The notes: generated by a model from the letters alone, not told the origin. A stretch of 64,000 nucleotides of DNA from Clostridium_AD frigoriphilum (GCF_036541405.1 NZ_JAZHFS010000018.1:38492-102491); one strand, 5' to 3'. Numbered from the stretch's first letter, positions 33,955-43,167 are shown. Numbers and translations are program-made.

Positions 33955-34740
33955 TTAAAATTCAATTAGATTACTTGGCATATCTCTTTTAGCTAAATTC
34001 AAGGAAATATCCTTACCTATTTCAATATTGTTTTCTTTAAGAATATTAACTACTGTTTGATAAGCTAAATCCGGAAAATTATTTGTTTTACTTAAGTGAC
34101 CTAAAATGATATGTTTGTATTTATTACCCATTATATCCACTATGGCTTGGCCACATGCATCATTAGATAAATGACCAACATCACTTAATATTCTTCTTTT
34201 TAATGAATATGGATATGGTCCAAATTTCACCATTTCTACATCATGATTACTCTCGAGTAACACCACATCAGCATCTTTTATTATATTCTTTACTTCCTCG
34301 GAAAAATAACCTAAATCGGTAGCTATACAGGCTTTCTTTTTTCCGGTATATAAAGCATATCCTATAGGTGCTGCTGCATCATGTGATAATTTATAATTTG
34401 TTATATGCATATCCATTATATCCACAGAATTATTATTTATAATTCTTATATTATCCTCTTTTATATTCCCTATCTTACTCTCCATAGCTTTCCAAGTATC
34501 TTCATTTGCGTAAATCGGTATATTATATCTTCTTGAAACAATACCAGCACCCTTTATGTGGTCAGAGTGTTCATGAGTAATAAAGATACCATCGAGATCA
34601 TTAGGGTTTTGATTTATATATTTAAGTGCGCCTTCAATGCTTTTCCCCGGCATACCCGCATCCACTAAAATTTTTGTATTTTGTGACGCTACAAATATAC
34701 TATTTCCACTACTTCCACTATATAATGGACAAAAAATCAT
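33955..34740 (-). CDS. walJ: Metallo-beta-lactamase-fold hydrolase (WalJ/YycJ type)
   Basis: The 261-residue protein has the metallo-beta-lactamase signature FITHEHSDHIKG (~53-64) with metal-ligand histidines, ACIATDLGYFS (Asp ligand ~135), and HIILGHLSKTNN (~215-226). The N-terminus CPLYSGSSGNS is typical of YycJ/WalJ, proposed to act as a nuclease-like factor linking cell division and wall metabolism. It follows murA after 25 bases on the same strand; no walRK genes are in the window. AAAGGAGATAATT precedes the ATG. Confidence 0.92.
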   Translation of the reverse strand: MIFCPLYSGSSGNSIFVASQNTKILVDAGMPGKSIEGALKYINQNPNDLDGIFITHEHSDHIKGAGIVSRRYNIPIYANEDTWKAMESKIGNIKEDNIRIINNNSVDIMDMHITNYKLSHDAAAPIGYALYTGKKKACIATDLGYFSEEVKNIIKDADVVLLESNHDVEMVKFGPYPYSLKRRILSDVGHLSNDACGQAIVDIMGNKYKHIILGHLSKTNNFPDLAYQTVVNILKENNIEIGKDISLNLAKRDMPSNLIEF

Positions 34741-34765
34741 AATTATCTCCTTTAATTTAAAATTG

Positions 34766-36022
34766 TTATATAGTAACTCTCTTTATATCTGCACCTATAT
34801 TTCTAAATTTTTCTTCTATATTTGGGTATCCTCTATCAATATGTTCTATACCTAGAATTTCGGTAGTTCCTTCTGCTATAAGTCCTGCAATAACTAAAGC
34901 TGCTCCAGCTCTTAAATCTGATGCCACAACTACAGTTCCTTTAAGTTTGCTTACACCATCAACTGTAGCAACAGTTCCTTCAACATTTATATTAGCACCC
35001 ATTTTCTTTAATTCATCAACTTGTTTAAATCTAGATTCATAGATACTTTCATTTATTATACTTCTCCCCTCTGAAATACAAAGCAATGCATTCATTGGTT
35101 GTTGCACATCCGTTGGAAAGCCTGGATAAGGTAGCGTCTTAATATTTACAGCCTTAAGTCTTCCATTTGATTTGACCGTAACACTATCTCCACCTTCATG
35201 TACCTCTGCTCCCATTTCGATGAGTTTTGCAGAAATTGATTCAAGATGTTTTGGGATAACATTATTTATAGTTACCTCTCCACCACAAGCAGCAGCTGCT
35301 ATCATAAAGGTACCCGCTTCTATTTGATCTGGGATTACACTATAGTTACATCCTGTTAATTCCTCAACCCCTATAATCCTTATAACATCTGTACCTGCAC
35401 CTTTAATATTAGCTCCCATAGAATTTAAGAAGTTAGCTACATCAACAACATGTGGTTCTTTCGCAGAGTTTTCCAAAATTGTTGTACCTTCTGCAAGCGT
35501 TGCGGCTGTCATTACATTTATCGTTGCCCCTACAGTAACAACATCAAAATAAATACTAGTTCCGATTAACCTGTCAGCCTGAACATTTACAGCACCATTT
35601 TCAATAGTCACTGTTGCCCCGAGTGCCTCAAAACCTTTTATATGTTGGTCTATTGGTCTAGCCCCTATTGGACACCCTCCTGGAAGTTCTACTCTAGCCT
35701 TTTTAAACCTAGCTAAAAGTGCACCAATTAAATAATATGATGCTCTCATTTTTCTTACATCTTCTGTATTAGCATTTATGCTAATTATACTTGTGCTATC
35801 TATTGTAACTGAATCTTTTTCTCTTTTAATTTCGCAGCCTAAATTTTCCAATATTCTTTCAATACAATTTACGTCTTCTATATCTGGAATATTGTCAATG
35901 ATACATTTACCTTTACTTGCTATTATAGCTATTGGTAAAATTGCTACTGCCGCATTTTTTGCACCACTTATTTCCACTTGACCAAGGATACGTCGACCCC
36001 CGTTAATTACCAATTTATCCAT
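34766..36022 (-). CDS. murA: UDP-N-acetylglucosamine 1-carboxyvinyltransferase
   Basis: MurA transfers enolpyruvyl from PEP to UDP-GlcNAc, the first committed step of peptidoglycan synthesis. The 418-residue protein shows GGRRILGQVEISGAKNAAVA (~8-27), the active-site cysteine loop LPGGCPIGARPIDQH (~113-127; the fosfomycin target), and PGFPTDVQQPMNALLC (~300-315). The active-site Cys is retained, so normal fosfomycin sensitivity at this residue is expected. Likely cotranscribed with walJ. Clostridia often carry two murA genes; only one is here. Confidence 0.97.
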   Translation of the reverse strand: MDKLVINGGRRILGQVEISGAKNAAVAILPIAIIASKGKCIIDNIPDIEDVNCIERILENLGCEIKREKDSVTIDSTSIISINANTEDVRKMRASYYLIGALLARFKKARVELPGGCPIGARPIDQHIKGFEALGATVTIENGAVNVQADRLIGTSIYFDVVTVGATINVMTAATLAEGTTILENSAKEPHVVDVANFLNSMGANIKGAGTDVIRIIGVEELTGCNYSVIPDQIEAGTFMIAAAACGGEVTINNVIPKHLESISAKLIEMGAEVHEGGDSVTVKSNGRLKAVNIKTLPYPGFPTDVQQPMNALLCISEGRSIINESIYESRFKQVDELKKMGANINVEGTVATVDGVSKLKGTVVVASDLRAGAALVIAGLIAEGTTEILGIEHIDRGYPNIEEKFRNIGADIKRVTI

Positions 36023-36189
36023 ATTTGTATCATCCTCACTATACCTTATATATTAAGTATTTTTTATTTTTATACATACAACTCGATTATACCATATCTA
36101 CATTATATTCTAGCACTTATTTTAAAAATGTGAAATAATATTGTTATGTTTAACATAATATTTATAATTTTTATTTAAATAATATAAAA

Positions 36190-36214
36190 ATCACCCGTAG
36201 AAAATACGGGTGAT
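36190..36214 (-). terminator. Terminator after the DUF1540 gene
   Basis: Perfect 10-bp stem ATCACCCGTA / TACGGGTGAT with 5-base loop; the minus strand continues TTTTTATATT. Confidence 0.88.
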
Positions 36215-36221
36215 TCTTATA

Positions 36222-36383
36222 TTATTTCATTGTCTTAAAACTACCGCAATCTGTACATTCTGGTGTTTTAGCAACACTTTCATGTTTTACAACATCAATT
36301 TTGTTTAAAGTACAAAAATTATCATCTTTACAATGATATTCACATTCACTTACTACACACCCGATACTATTATTATGCTCCAT
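36222..36383 (-). CDS. DUF1540 cysteine-rich small protein
   Basis: A 53-residue protein read from ATG 36383, preceded by GGGAGG. It contains CVVSECEYHCKDDNFC (C9, C14, C18, C24) and a C-terminal PECTDCGSF (C43, C46), the six-cysteine pattern of DUF1540 domains, expected to bind zinc. The motif pattern and the terminator immediately after make the call firm despite the size. Function of the family is unknown. The 36384-36617 gap upstream contains only AT-rich DNA with possible divergent promoters. Confidence 0.88.
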   Translation of the reverse strand: MEHNNSIGCVVSECEYHCKDDNFCTLNKIDVVKHESVAKTPECTDCGSFKTMK

Positions 36384-36617
36384 AAAAAACGCCTCCCTTT
36401 ATTTAGTACAAATGTATTATTAGTATTATTAACATAATTTATGCAACTAATAAAAACTTTTTATATATACTTTATATTTTAATAAAATCGAAATAATGTT
36501 GATTACATAAATTTACACAAAAAATACAAAGAACAAAAATTATGTTATAATAAACTTATAATTTAATCAAAATAATATTAACCAATCTTGGTTATTAATT
36601 TCACTTGGAGGACGAAA

Positions 36618-37166
36618 ATGAAATATTTTTTAGTTGCACTATTTGATGATTTATCAAATTCTATAGTTCAGAATATTCAAAGGGATATTTGTAGAAAATA
36701 TAAACTATACAAGAACTCCCCTAGCCTTTATATATCTGTAAGTACTATTACAAATCCTGATGTAGACAAATTAGATGTAGTTATTTCTAAAATTTTAGCT
36801 CCTTATAAACACTTTAAGGTAGGCATAAATAACAGTATTGAATTAACTGACAACTCAAATCAAGTTAATCTTAAAGTCGAAGATAAAGGCTACATTTTTC
36901 GTATAGCAAGAAATATTACAGACACTTTAGCTTTACATGGTTTTAACGTTAAAACAGATGATGATATTATTGATTTACGTATTTCAATAGCTAATGCCAA
37001 CCATATTATTAAAAAGTCATACAATGTAGGAATTATTTCTATTGATGCAACCTTACCTAAAGATGATTTTTTAAAATTTGTAAAGGTTTCTAAGCTAGAA
37101 TTATGGAAGCAAGTAAGTAATAAAAAAGAAATATTAGTTAAAACTTATGAACTAAGAGAATATTAA
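36618..37166 (+). CDS. 2H-phosphoesterase-like protein lacking both catalytic histidines
   Basis: The 182-residue protein starts at ATG 36618, after TTGGAGGA; the upstream extension to 36588 is rejected. It aligns along its whole length with the next gene product (N-terminus KYFLVALFDD vs IYYLVGLFDE; VNLKVEDKGYIFRIARNI vs VNLNIDNKGTIYDLSKNI; KLELWK vs AVELWK). Where 2H enzymes have H-x-T/S, this copy reads LYISVS (~residue 37) and LRISIA (~118): histidine to tyrosine and histidine to arginine. It is therefore probably catalytically dead, perhaps an RNA-binding or regulatory partner. First gene of a probable three-gene unit. Confidence 0.8.
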   Translation: MKYFLVALFDDLSNSIVQNIQRDICRKYKLYKNSPSLYISVSTITNPDVDKLDVVISKILAPYKHFKVGINNSIELTDNSNQVNLKVEDKGYIFRIARNITDTLALHGFNVKTDDDIIDLRISIANANHIIKKSYNVGIISIDATLPKDDFLKFVKVSKLELWKQVSNKKEILVKTYELREY

Positions 37167-37205
37167 AGACCATAGAAATACGTTTTTGGTTTAAGGAGGA
37201 TAAAG

Positions 37206-37757
37206 ATGATTTATTACTTAGTTGGCTTATTTGATGAAATTTCTTATGGATATATGGAATCTATGCAAAAATCACTTTGCAACAAATATAATCTGTATAA
37301 ACCTGATACAAATTTGCCGAAACTTCATATAACATTAGAAATAATAACCAATCCTAATCTTTGTGATTTAGATGTTTCTTTAAAAAAGATTCTTAAAGAT
37401 TATACTAAATTTGAAGTTGAATTAAATGGTGTAATATGTTTTGACCCTCCCTTTAAATCCGTAAACTTAAATATTGATAACAAAGGTACTATATATGATT
37501 TATCTAAGAATATAAATTTTATATTAAATACACAAGGTTTTGCTGTTAGAGAACATATCGAAGATTGGAATTTACATATTTCACTGGCTAATACAACTTT
37601 CGCGGATAGAGAATGGTCTAATAACGAATATCTAGCAGCTTGTAACTTAGCTAAAGACGAAAATTTCCAAAGAACTATAACAATTAATGCTGTAGAGCTT
37701 TGGAAACCTATAAATAATAATGATGAAATGGTGGTTAAAAAATATGAACTTACATAA
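37206..37757 (+). CDS. 2'-5' RNA ligase / 2H phosphoesterase family protein
   Basis: The 183-residue protein has both 2H signatures: KLHITLE (~38-44) and NLHISLAN (~121-128), with two-histidine catalysis expected on 2',3'-cyclic phosphates or related RNA ends. GGAGGA at 37195-37200 supports the ATG. It is 39 bases after a diverged duplicate and overlaps the dUTPase gene by 14 bases, so it is coupled to it. Substrate unknown; LigT/ThpR-type and YjcG-type activities are known in the family. Confidence 0.87.
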   Translation: MIYYLVGLFDEISYGYMESMQKSLCNKYNLYKPDTNLPKLHITLEIITNPNLCDLDVSLKKILKDYTKFEVELNGVICFDPPFKSVNLNIDNKGTIYDLSKNINFILNTQGFAVREHIEDWNLHISLANTTFADREWSNNEYLAACNLAKDENFQRTITINAVELWKPINNNDEMVVKKYELT

Positions 37758-38229
37758 ATTATTTCAGATGCAAAATACTTTGGACCATAGAATTGAAACG
37801 CAGCATCATCTTGAAGGCGTACCCTTATTTAACAAAAAGATACTTTCCCTTCAAGTAGAACTCGGTGAACTCGCAAATGAAACTCGTTGTTTTAAATTTT
37901 GGAGTACAAAAGCATCATCGACTAAAGATATAATTCTTGAAGAATACATTGATTGTCTCCACTTTATTTTAAGCTTAGGACTTGAGAAAAGTTTTCAAAA
38001 TGTCACCCTAAACATAAAAAATATAACCTGCGAATTGTCAACGCAGTTTTTAAATTTATATATAACAATATCGAATTTTGCAACTTCTTCTTCCTTAGAT
38101 AACTATTTAAGTATCTTTAATGACTTTTTAAGTTTAGGTCAAAGTCTAGGTTTTTCTGAAGAAGATATTGAAAATGGATATTTTTATAAAAATAAGATTA
38201 ACCATGAAAGACAAGATAATGGATACTAA
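37744..38229 (+). CDS. Dimeric (all-alpha) dUTP diphosphatase
   Basis: The 161-residue protein starts at ATG 37744 inside the end of the 2H gene (GGTGG about 13 bases upstream); the longer upstream reading is rejected. It has the metal-binding helices of the MazG-like all-alpha NTP pyrophosphatases: LSLQVELGELANETRCFKFW (~27-46) and EEYIDCLHFILSLGLE (~60-75), with the E-x-x-E...E-x-x-D pattern. The family (dUTPase_2) hydrolyses dUTP to dUMP and PPi, limiting uracil in DNA. Its coupling to a 2H gene is notable. Confidence 0.87.
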   Translation: MNLHKLFQMQNTLDHRIETQHHLEGVPLFNKKILSLQVELGELANETRCFKFWSTKASSTKDIILEEYIDCLHFILSLGLEKSFQNVTLNIKNITCELSTQFLNLYITISNFATSSSLDNYLSIFNDFLSLGQSLGFSEEDIENGYFYKNKINHERQDNGY

Positions 38230-38287
38230 AATATTTTAATATTACAAAACATTCTGGGTAAGCTATATTAAAGGAGTGTGATTGTAA

Positions 38288-38716
38288 TTGGGCATAATAT
38301 TTTCTGTAATCGCAGGTATCTGTATGAGCCTTCAAGGTGTTTTTAATACAAGAGTAAGTGAAAAAATCGGATTATGGGAAACTAATGTTTTTGTCCAATT
38401 TACTGGTTTAATTTTGACTTTAATAATACTTCTTATAGCCGGAAATGGTAATTTTAAAGCAATAAAAGATGTAAATAAATTTTATTTGCTCGGAGGCGTC
38501 TTAGGCGCCATAATTATATTTTCTGTAATGCTCGGCATAACAAAGATGGGACCAACTTGTTCTATTGCAATTATATTAGTTGCTCAACTACTTGCTGCTG
38601 GTATAATTGATAGATTTGGATTATTTGGAGCTACACAGCTTAGGTTTGGAATTTCTAAATTTCTAGGCGTTGGCATAATGATTTTAGGTATAATAATATT
38701 TAAGTGGAAAGGGTAA
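38288..38716 (+). CDS. YdcZ/DUF606-type small DMT transporter
   Basis: The 142-residue protein has four to five hydrophobic helices (1-18, 35-55, 65-90, 92-112, 120-140). It starts at TTG 38288 after AAAGGAGTG. The N-terminus IIFSVIAGICMSLQGVFNTR (3-22) and LGGVLGAIIIFSVMLGITKM are typical of the DMT superfamily YdcZ group, which works as paired or dimeric small multidrug/metabolite-type transporters. No partner is adjacent. Substrate not predictable. Confidence 0.82.
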   Translation: MGIIFSVIAGICMSLQGVFNTRVSEKIGLWETNVFVQFTGLILTLIILLIAGNGNFKAIKDVNKFYLLGGVLGAIIIFSVMLGITKMGPTCSIAIILVAQLLAAGIIDRFGLFGATQLRFGISKFLGVGIMILGIIIFKWKG

Positions 38717-38846
38717 TACACCCTTTTTATTTTTTTATAATTTTATTTACTTTTACCTCTTTGTTGATAATACTTTTCTTTTTTATTAACATATCTTAAA
38801 AATTTGCATATACTATAATAGTGCAACAATACATTAGGAGGCATAC

Positions 38847-40040
38847 ATGTTTTCCTTCAAAAACAAGTTGGATCCATCTCTCAAACACGCTTTATTAAAC
38901 AACCTATATGACAATTATAGGGTAATAATACATTGTAAATCTCTCGAAAATAAAACCGTTAATAAGATAAAATCACTAAAATGCGATATTCTACGTCATA
39001 TTTCCTCTATAAATTGCATTTGTGCTATTTTAACCTCAAGGGTTATTGATAGGCTGCTAGAATATCCGCAGGTAACATATATAACCTTTGATTGCTATGC
39101 GCATTTATGTGGCAGTAGCGTCCTAGCGTCTAATGGTGTTTCCTTCCAAAGTAATTATGACTTAACTGGAAACGGTATCGGCGTTGGAATAATTGATAGC
39201 GGTGTATACCCGCATTATGATCTACTAAATCCTAATAATAAGATTAAAAAATTTATAGATGTAGTTAATAATTTAAACTATCCTTATGATGATAATGGTC
39301 ACGGCACCTTTATGAGTGGACTTATTTGTGCTAGTGGTTATGCTTCAAAGGGTATGTACAAAGGCGTTGCACAAAATAGTCATCTTTATGTTATTAAAGC
39401 ATTCAATAAGCTAGGTAAGGGGTTTATATCGGATATTTTATTTTCACTTGAAACTCTAATTAATGAAAGTAACGACTTCAATATTAAAATCATTTGCCTC
39501 CCTTTTGAAACTCTAGAAACTAATGAATTTGTGCTTTCTTTGTTCGCGAAACTTTTCGATTTAGCAGTATCAAAAGGCCTTGTGGTAATAGTACCTAGTG
39601 GAAGTAATAAAAATGTTAAGAGTTCAATCCGAGGTATATCTACGCTTAATAACTGTATAACTGTAGGCGGTTATGATAGCCTTAAAGCCCCTATCATATA
39701 TGAATATTCATCATGTGGTCCTTTTCATAAACTTGATAAACCAAATTTAATTGCTGCCTGCGTTGATATTTGTTCTTTGATATCCGACACACAATTCATC
39801 TCTGAAAAAAATGGTATAAAGCTTTATCCGCATGGCATTGCTAATTTATATACAACCTACACAGGAACTTCCTGCTCTGCTGCCTTTGTAAGTGGTATAT
39901 GCGCTCTCCTTTATGAAAACAATAAGGATTTATGTTTCAAAGATATACTAGCATTACTAAAGATATCTTCAAATTTAATAAACTTTCCAAAATATATGCA
40001 AGGTGCAGGCATTATAGATTTAGAGAAATTATTACCTTAA
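38847..40040 (+). CDS. Subtilisin-like S8 serine peptidase without signal peptide
   Basis: The 397-residue protein has an N-terminal inhibitor-I9-like region (~25-85) with VIIHCKSLENKTVNKIKSLK and a catalytic domain with the triad: Asp in GVGIIDSGVYPH (~113), His in DDNGHGTFMSG (~151) and Ser in TGTSCSAAFVSG (~347). The oxyanion Asn-type block VPSGSNKN lies near ~250. No signal peptide is seen, so it may be intracellular, like IspA, or a spore-associated protease such as the clostridial Csp group. AGGAGG precedes the ATG. Single gene. Confidence 0.92.
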   Translation: MFSFKNKLDPSLKHALLNNLYDNYRVIIHCKSLENKTVNKIKSLKCDILRHISSINCICAILTSRVIDRLLEYPQVTYITFDCYAHLCGSSVLASNGVSFQSNYDLTGNGIGVGIIDSGVYPHYDLLNPNNKIKKFIDVVNNLNYPYDDNGHGTFMSGLICASGYASKGMYKGVAQNSHLYVIKAFNKLGKGFISDILFSLETLINESNDFNIKIICLPFETLETNEFVLSLFAKLFDLAVSKGLVVIVPSGSNKNVKSSIRGISTLNNCITVGGYDSLKAPIIYEYSSCGPFHKLDKPNLIAACVDICSLISDTQFISEKNGIKLYPHGIANLYTTYTGTSCSAAFVSGICALLYENNKDLCFKDILALLKISSNLINFPKYMQGAGIIDLEKLLP

Positions 40041-40240
40041 ATTATTACTAAATATTAATATATTATATAACTATTGTCTACAAGAAAATATATGGTGTAT
40101 AATATAGATATTGTTTAATATTTATAATTAATTAAAAATGATTATTACCATTTAAACAATAATATTCATTATTACTAATTAACATTTCTAAGGGTATGAT
40201 TATTGTTTTATACTACCCTCGAAATACTAGGAGGATTATT

Positions 40241-40750
40241 ATGATAAGCGAAAGATTGTTCACTGAACTAAACAAACAAATGAATTTTGAATTTTACTCT
40301 GCACACCTTTATTTAGCTATGGCAGCTTATTGCGCTGCTGAGGATTTTGACGGATTTTCTAATTTCTTTAAAGTACAAGCCGAGGAAGAAAAATTCCATG
40401 CTATGAAATTTTATAACTATATAAATGAAATGAATGGACGTGTAACTCTAGAAGGAATGCCTAATCCTAAAAACGATTATAAATCTCTCCTTGATGCTTT
40501 TAAAATTGCATACTCACATGAGAAAATTGTAACAAGCAAAATTTATAATCTTACAGACATTGCAACTGATGAAAGAGAACATGCAACTATAAGCTTACTT
40601 AAGTGGTTTATTGATGAGCAAGTGGAAGAAGAAGCTACTTTCAATAGTCTTATAAAAAAACTTGGAAGAATTAACGATGACCCAACAAGTATTTATATGC
40701 TTGATAACGAACTCGCAACAAAAGTTTTCGTTCCGCCTGTTACTAAATAA
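40241..40750 (+). CDS. ftnA: Ferritin
   Basis: The 169-residue four-helix protein starts at ATG 40241 after AGGAGG; an upstream extension is rejected. Ferroxidase ligands are visible: E17 (NFEFYSAHLYL), E50 and H53 (EEEKFHAM), and E94 (DIATDEREHATISLL area). It forms 24-subunit cages storing iron as ferric oxide and helps oxygen tolerance in anaerobes. A strong terminator follows at 40801-40840. No Fur-like box is evident immediately upstream by eye. Confidence 0.96.
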   Translation: MISERLFTELNKQMNFEFYSAHLYLAMAAYCAAEDFDGFSNFFKVQAEEEKFHAMKFYNYINEMNGRVTLEGMPNPKNDYKSLLDAFKIAYSHEKIVTSKIYNLTDIATDEREHATISLLKWFIDEQVEEEATFNSLIKKLGRINDDPTSIYMLDNELATKVFVPPVTK

Positions 40751-40800
40751 TCTATATATATTAATAAAAATAACATATATTTTAATATAATTGTAATCTA

Positions 40801-40840
40801 GACGTAAAAAACAGGTATAAATACCTGTTTTTTTTACGTC
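40801..40840. terminator. Terminator between ftnA and cinA (convergent)
   Basis: Outer arms GACGTAAAAAA / TTTTTTACGTC enclose ACAGGTA / TACCTGT, a 40-base hairpin with poly-T on both strands. Confidence 0.92.
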
Positions 40841-40877
40841 TATACCTTTTTATTATCCATATATATAATCAATTACA

Positions 40878-42110
40878 TTATAATAACTCTCTCCGAACCC
40901 AGTCTAGTAAATGCTTAGTCGCTCTTTCGCGCACCTTTTGCCTATCACCTGACAATTTAAGCATCTTCGTTTTAACTTGACCATTAATATATAATCCTAC
41001 ATATACAAGACCTACAGGTTTTTCATCACTTCCACCACCAGGCCCCGCAATTCCAGTAGTTGATATTCCAATATTAGTACCCGCAGTTTTTGCTATCCCT
41101 AACGCCATTTCTGCTGCAACTTCACTACTTACTGCACCATACTTATCTAAGGTTTCTTTTTTAACTCCTAATCTATTAATTTTAGCATCATTAGTATAAG
41201 TTACTGCCCCCTCCATAAATACAGAGGATATTCCAGGGTAACTTATAAGCGCTGCTGCAACCATTCCTCCTGTGCAAGACTCAGCAGTTGCTATAGTTAG
41301 CTTTTTGTTAACTAACATTTCACAAAGTACACTTTCTAAAGTTACATCTCCTTCACCATAAATGTTATCATTCCCAAGTCTACTACGTATTTTAGCTTCC
41401 ATAGGCTCCATAAGTTTTATGCCTTCATCATAAGTATTAGCCTTTGATGTAATTCTAAAGGTAACTTCTCCTTCTTTAGCATAAGGGGCAACCGTCGGAT
41501 TAGTTTGCGTGTCCAATATATCTTCTATCATTTCTGCAGCGCTACTCTCTCCCACTCCAATAACTCTTAATACCTTTGAAACTAATACACCTTGCTCGAA
41601 CTTTCTAAGGTATGGAACCACACTCTCCTCAAACATAGGTTTCATTTCCCAAGGCGGTCCAGGTAAAAGTGCAACAATATTTTTGTTTTCTTCTATTATA
41701 CATCCTGGTGCTGTCCCATTATTGTTAGGAAGTATTACTACGTCCACTGGAAAATATGCCTGTTTCTTATTACTTTCTACCATTACCCTATTGGACTTTT
41801 TAAAATAATCCTCAATAACTTTTAAAGAAGCTTCATGAACCACACTTTTCTTTCCAAAATACTCAAAAGCTACCTCCTTAGTTAAATCATCCTTCGTAGG
41901 TCCAAGCCCGCCAGTAGTTATAACTAAATCAGCTCTAGTAAAAGCTAATCTATATGCCTCTAAAAGTCTTTGTGGATTATCTCCAACTACTGACTGATGG
42001 TATACTGATATTCCAAGATCCGCTAATCTCTTAGCAATATATTGCGCATTTGTGTTTACTATATCCCCTAGTAATATTTCTGTGCCCACTGCTAATATTT
42101 CCGCTTTCAT
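40878..42110 (-). CDS. cinA: CinA-family protein (MoCF domain plus NMN deamidase domain)
   Basis: The 410-residue protein has an N-terminal molybdopterin-cofactor-like COG1058 domain (~1-170; EILAVGTEILLGDIVNTN and TTGGLGPTKDD ~65-75, ADP-ribose pyrophosphatase-like) and a C-terminal PncC domain (~255-410; TIATAESCTGGMVAAAL ~256-272 with the catalytic Ser-Cys region, and STTGIAGPGGGSDEKPVG ~350-367). It recycles pyridine nucleotides by NMN deamidation and is linked to competence in other species. AGGAGG precedes the ATG. A palindromic repeat lies just upstream of its ribosome binding site. Confidence 0.95.
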   Translation of the reverse strand: MKAEILAVGTEILLGDIVNTNAQYIAKRLADLGISVYHQSVVGDNPQRLLEAYRLAFTRADLVITTGGLGPTKDDLTKEVAFEYFGKKSVVHEASLKVIEDYFKKSNRVMVESNKKQAYFPVDVVILPNNNGTAPGCIIEENKNIVALLPGPPWEMKPMFEESVVPYLRKFEQGVLVSKVLRVIGVGESSAAEMIEDILDTQTNPTVAPYAKEGEVTFRITSKANTYDEGIKLMEPMEAKIRSRLGNDNIYGEGDVTLESVLCEMLVNKKLTIATAESCTGGMVAAALISYPGISSVFMEGAVTYTNDAKINRLGVKKETLDKYGAVSSEVAAEMALGIAKTAGTNIGISTTGIAGPGGGSDEKPVGLVYVGLYINGQVKTKMLKLSGDRQKVRERATKHLLDWVRRELL

Positions 42111-42127
42111 AATTATTTCCTCCTATT

Positions 42128-42154
42128 GGTGCCACCTACATGGCAAGTGTCATC
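42128..42154. repeat. 27-bp palindromic repeat, copy A
   Basis: A self-complementary hairpin-like unit beginning GGTGCCACC. It matches copy B (43141-43167) in inverted orientation at 23 of 27 positions. It sits between the dehydrogenase stop and the cinA ribosome binding site. Confidence 0.75.
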
Positions 42155-42170
42155 TGAATATTTGTATAAT

Positions 42171-43118
42171 TTAATATCCCTTATTTAAATCTACAACATT
42201 TACTAGCTTTTCACTAATTATATATCTTTTCATATTTTCATATATAGTCTCAAACCTTCGCTCATTTCTCATCTGCGAAATCCATGAATTATGAGAAGTT
42301 AATATAATATTATCTAATTCCCAAAGCTCACTATTCTCTTTTAAAGGTTCCTCTTCATATACATCTATTGCAGCACCAGCTAGTTTACCATTCTTTAGGC
42401 TTTTAATTAGGAAATGTTCGTCCACAATATTTCCTCTAGCAACATTTATAAAAAAAGTTCCATCTTTCATTGAATTAACCATATCCTTATTAATTAAATG
42501 ATGTGTGGATTTAGTATATGGCACGGTTACTACAACAACATCACACAAATTAAGCATTTCACGAAGTTTATCCATAGCATAACATCTATCAAAATATTCA
42601 GCATCGTGTCCACTTGTATTTACGCCTAGGATAGTTACCCCAAATCCTTGAAATCGCTTAGCCGCTTCATTAGCTATTGTACCTGTACCTATAAATCCTA
42701 TAGTTTTGCCATATAGCTCAAGGAGACTTGTATCCATTTTCCACTTTTTATCGACTTGATTTTTATATAATTTTTTACTATTTTTTAGCATCTCAAGGGT
42801 TTTTAACACAATCCACTCCCCCATAGGAATACTGTATCCACCTTTATTATTTGTAACTATAATAGAACTCTTTTTAACATACTCTAATGGCAATTGGTCA
42901 ATTCCAATGCTCGATAATTGAATCCATTTTAGTTTCTTCATTTTTTTTATATCAAGAGTCTTAAAAGGATCATAACAAACTAAAACTTCTATATCAGCAA
43001 GTTCTTCATTATAAATTAGATTTCCCTCTGAAATCACCTTTATATCATACCCAAAAGCTTCTATATCTTTCCTTTTTTTCCCGCCATAGTTATATGTGAA
43101 AAGCGTCTTAATCGCCAT
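42171..43118 (-). CDS. D-isomer-specific 2-hydroxyacid dehydrogenase family protein
   Basis: The 315-residue protein starts at ATG 43118 with AGGAGG; an upstream reading to 43148 is rejected. The NAD-binding motif is GKTIGFIGTGTIANEAAKRF (~135-154). Family catalytic positions: NVARGNIVDE (Arg, ~225) and the Glu/His relay in AIDVYEEEPL (~251) and TSHNSWI (~275). It converts 2-hydroxy acids and 2-oxo acids with NAD(P)H; substrate unknown (serA, ldhA or pdxB relatives possible). The gene lies between two inverted copies of a 27-bp palindromic repeat, unlike its neighbours. Confidence 0.87.
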   Translation of the reverse strand: MAIKTLFTYNYGGKKRKDIEAFGYDIKVISEGNLIYNEELADIEVLVCYDPFKTLDIKKMKKLKWIQLSSIGIDQLPLEYVKKSSIIVTNNKGGYSIPMGEWIVLKTLEMLKNSKKLYKNQVDKKWKMDTSLLELYGKTIGFIGTGTIANEAAKRFQGFGVTILGVNTSGHDAEYFDRCYAMDKLREMLNLCDVVVVTVPYTKSTHHLINKDMVNSMKDGTFFINVARGNIVDEHFLIKSLKNGKLAGAAIDVYEEEPLKENSELWELDNIILTSHNSWISQMRNERRFETIYENMKRYIISEKLVNVVDLNKGY

Positions 43119-43140
43119 GTATATCCTCCTTTTAAGAAAA

Positions 43141-43167
43141 GATGCCACTTACCACGTGGGTGGCACC
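43141..43167. repeat. 27-bp palindromic repeat, copy B
   Basis: GATGCCAC... / ...GTGGCACC form an internal stem. It is the inverted partner of copy A, and is followed by the M16C gene's terminator. Confidence 0.75.
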
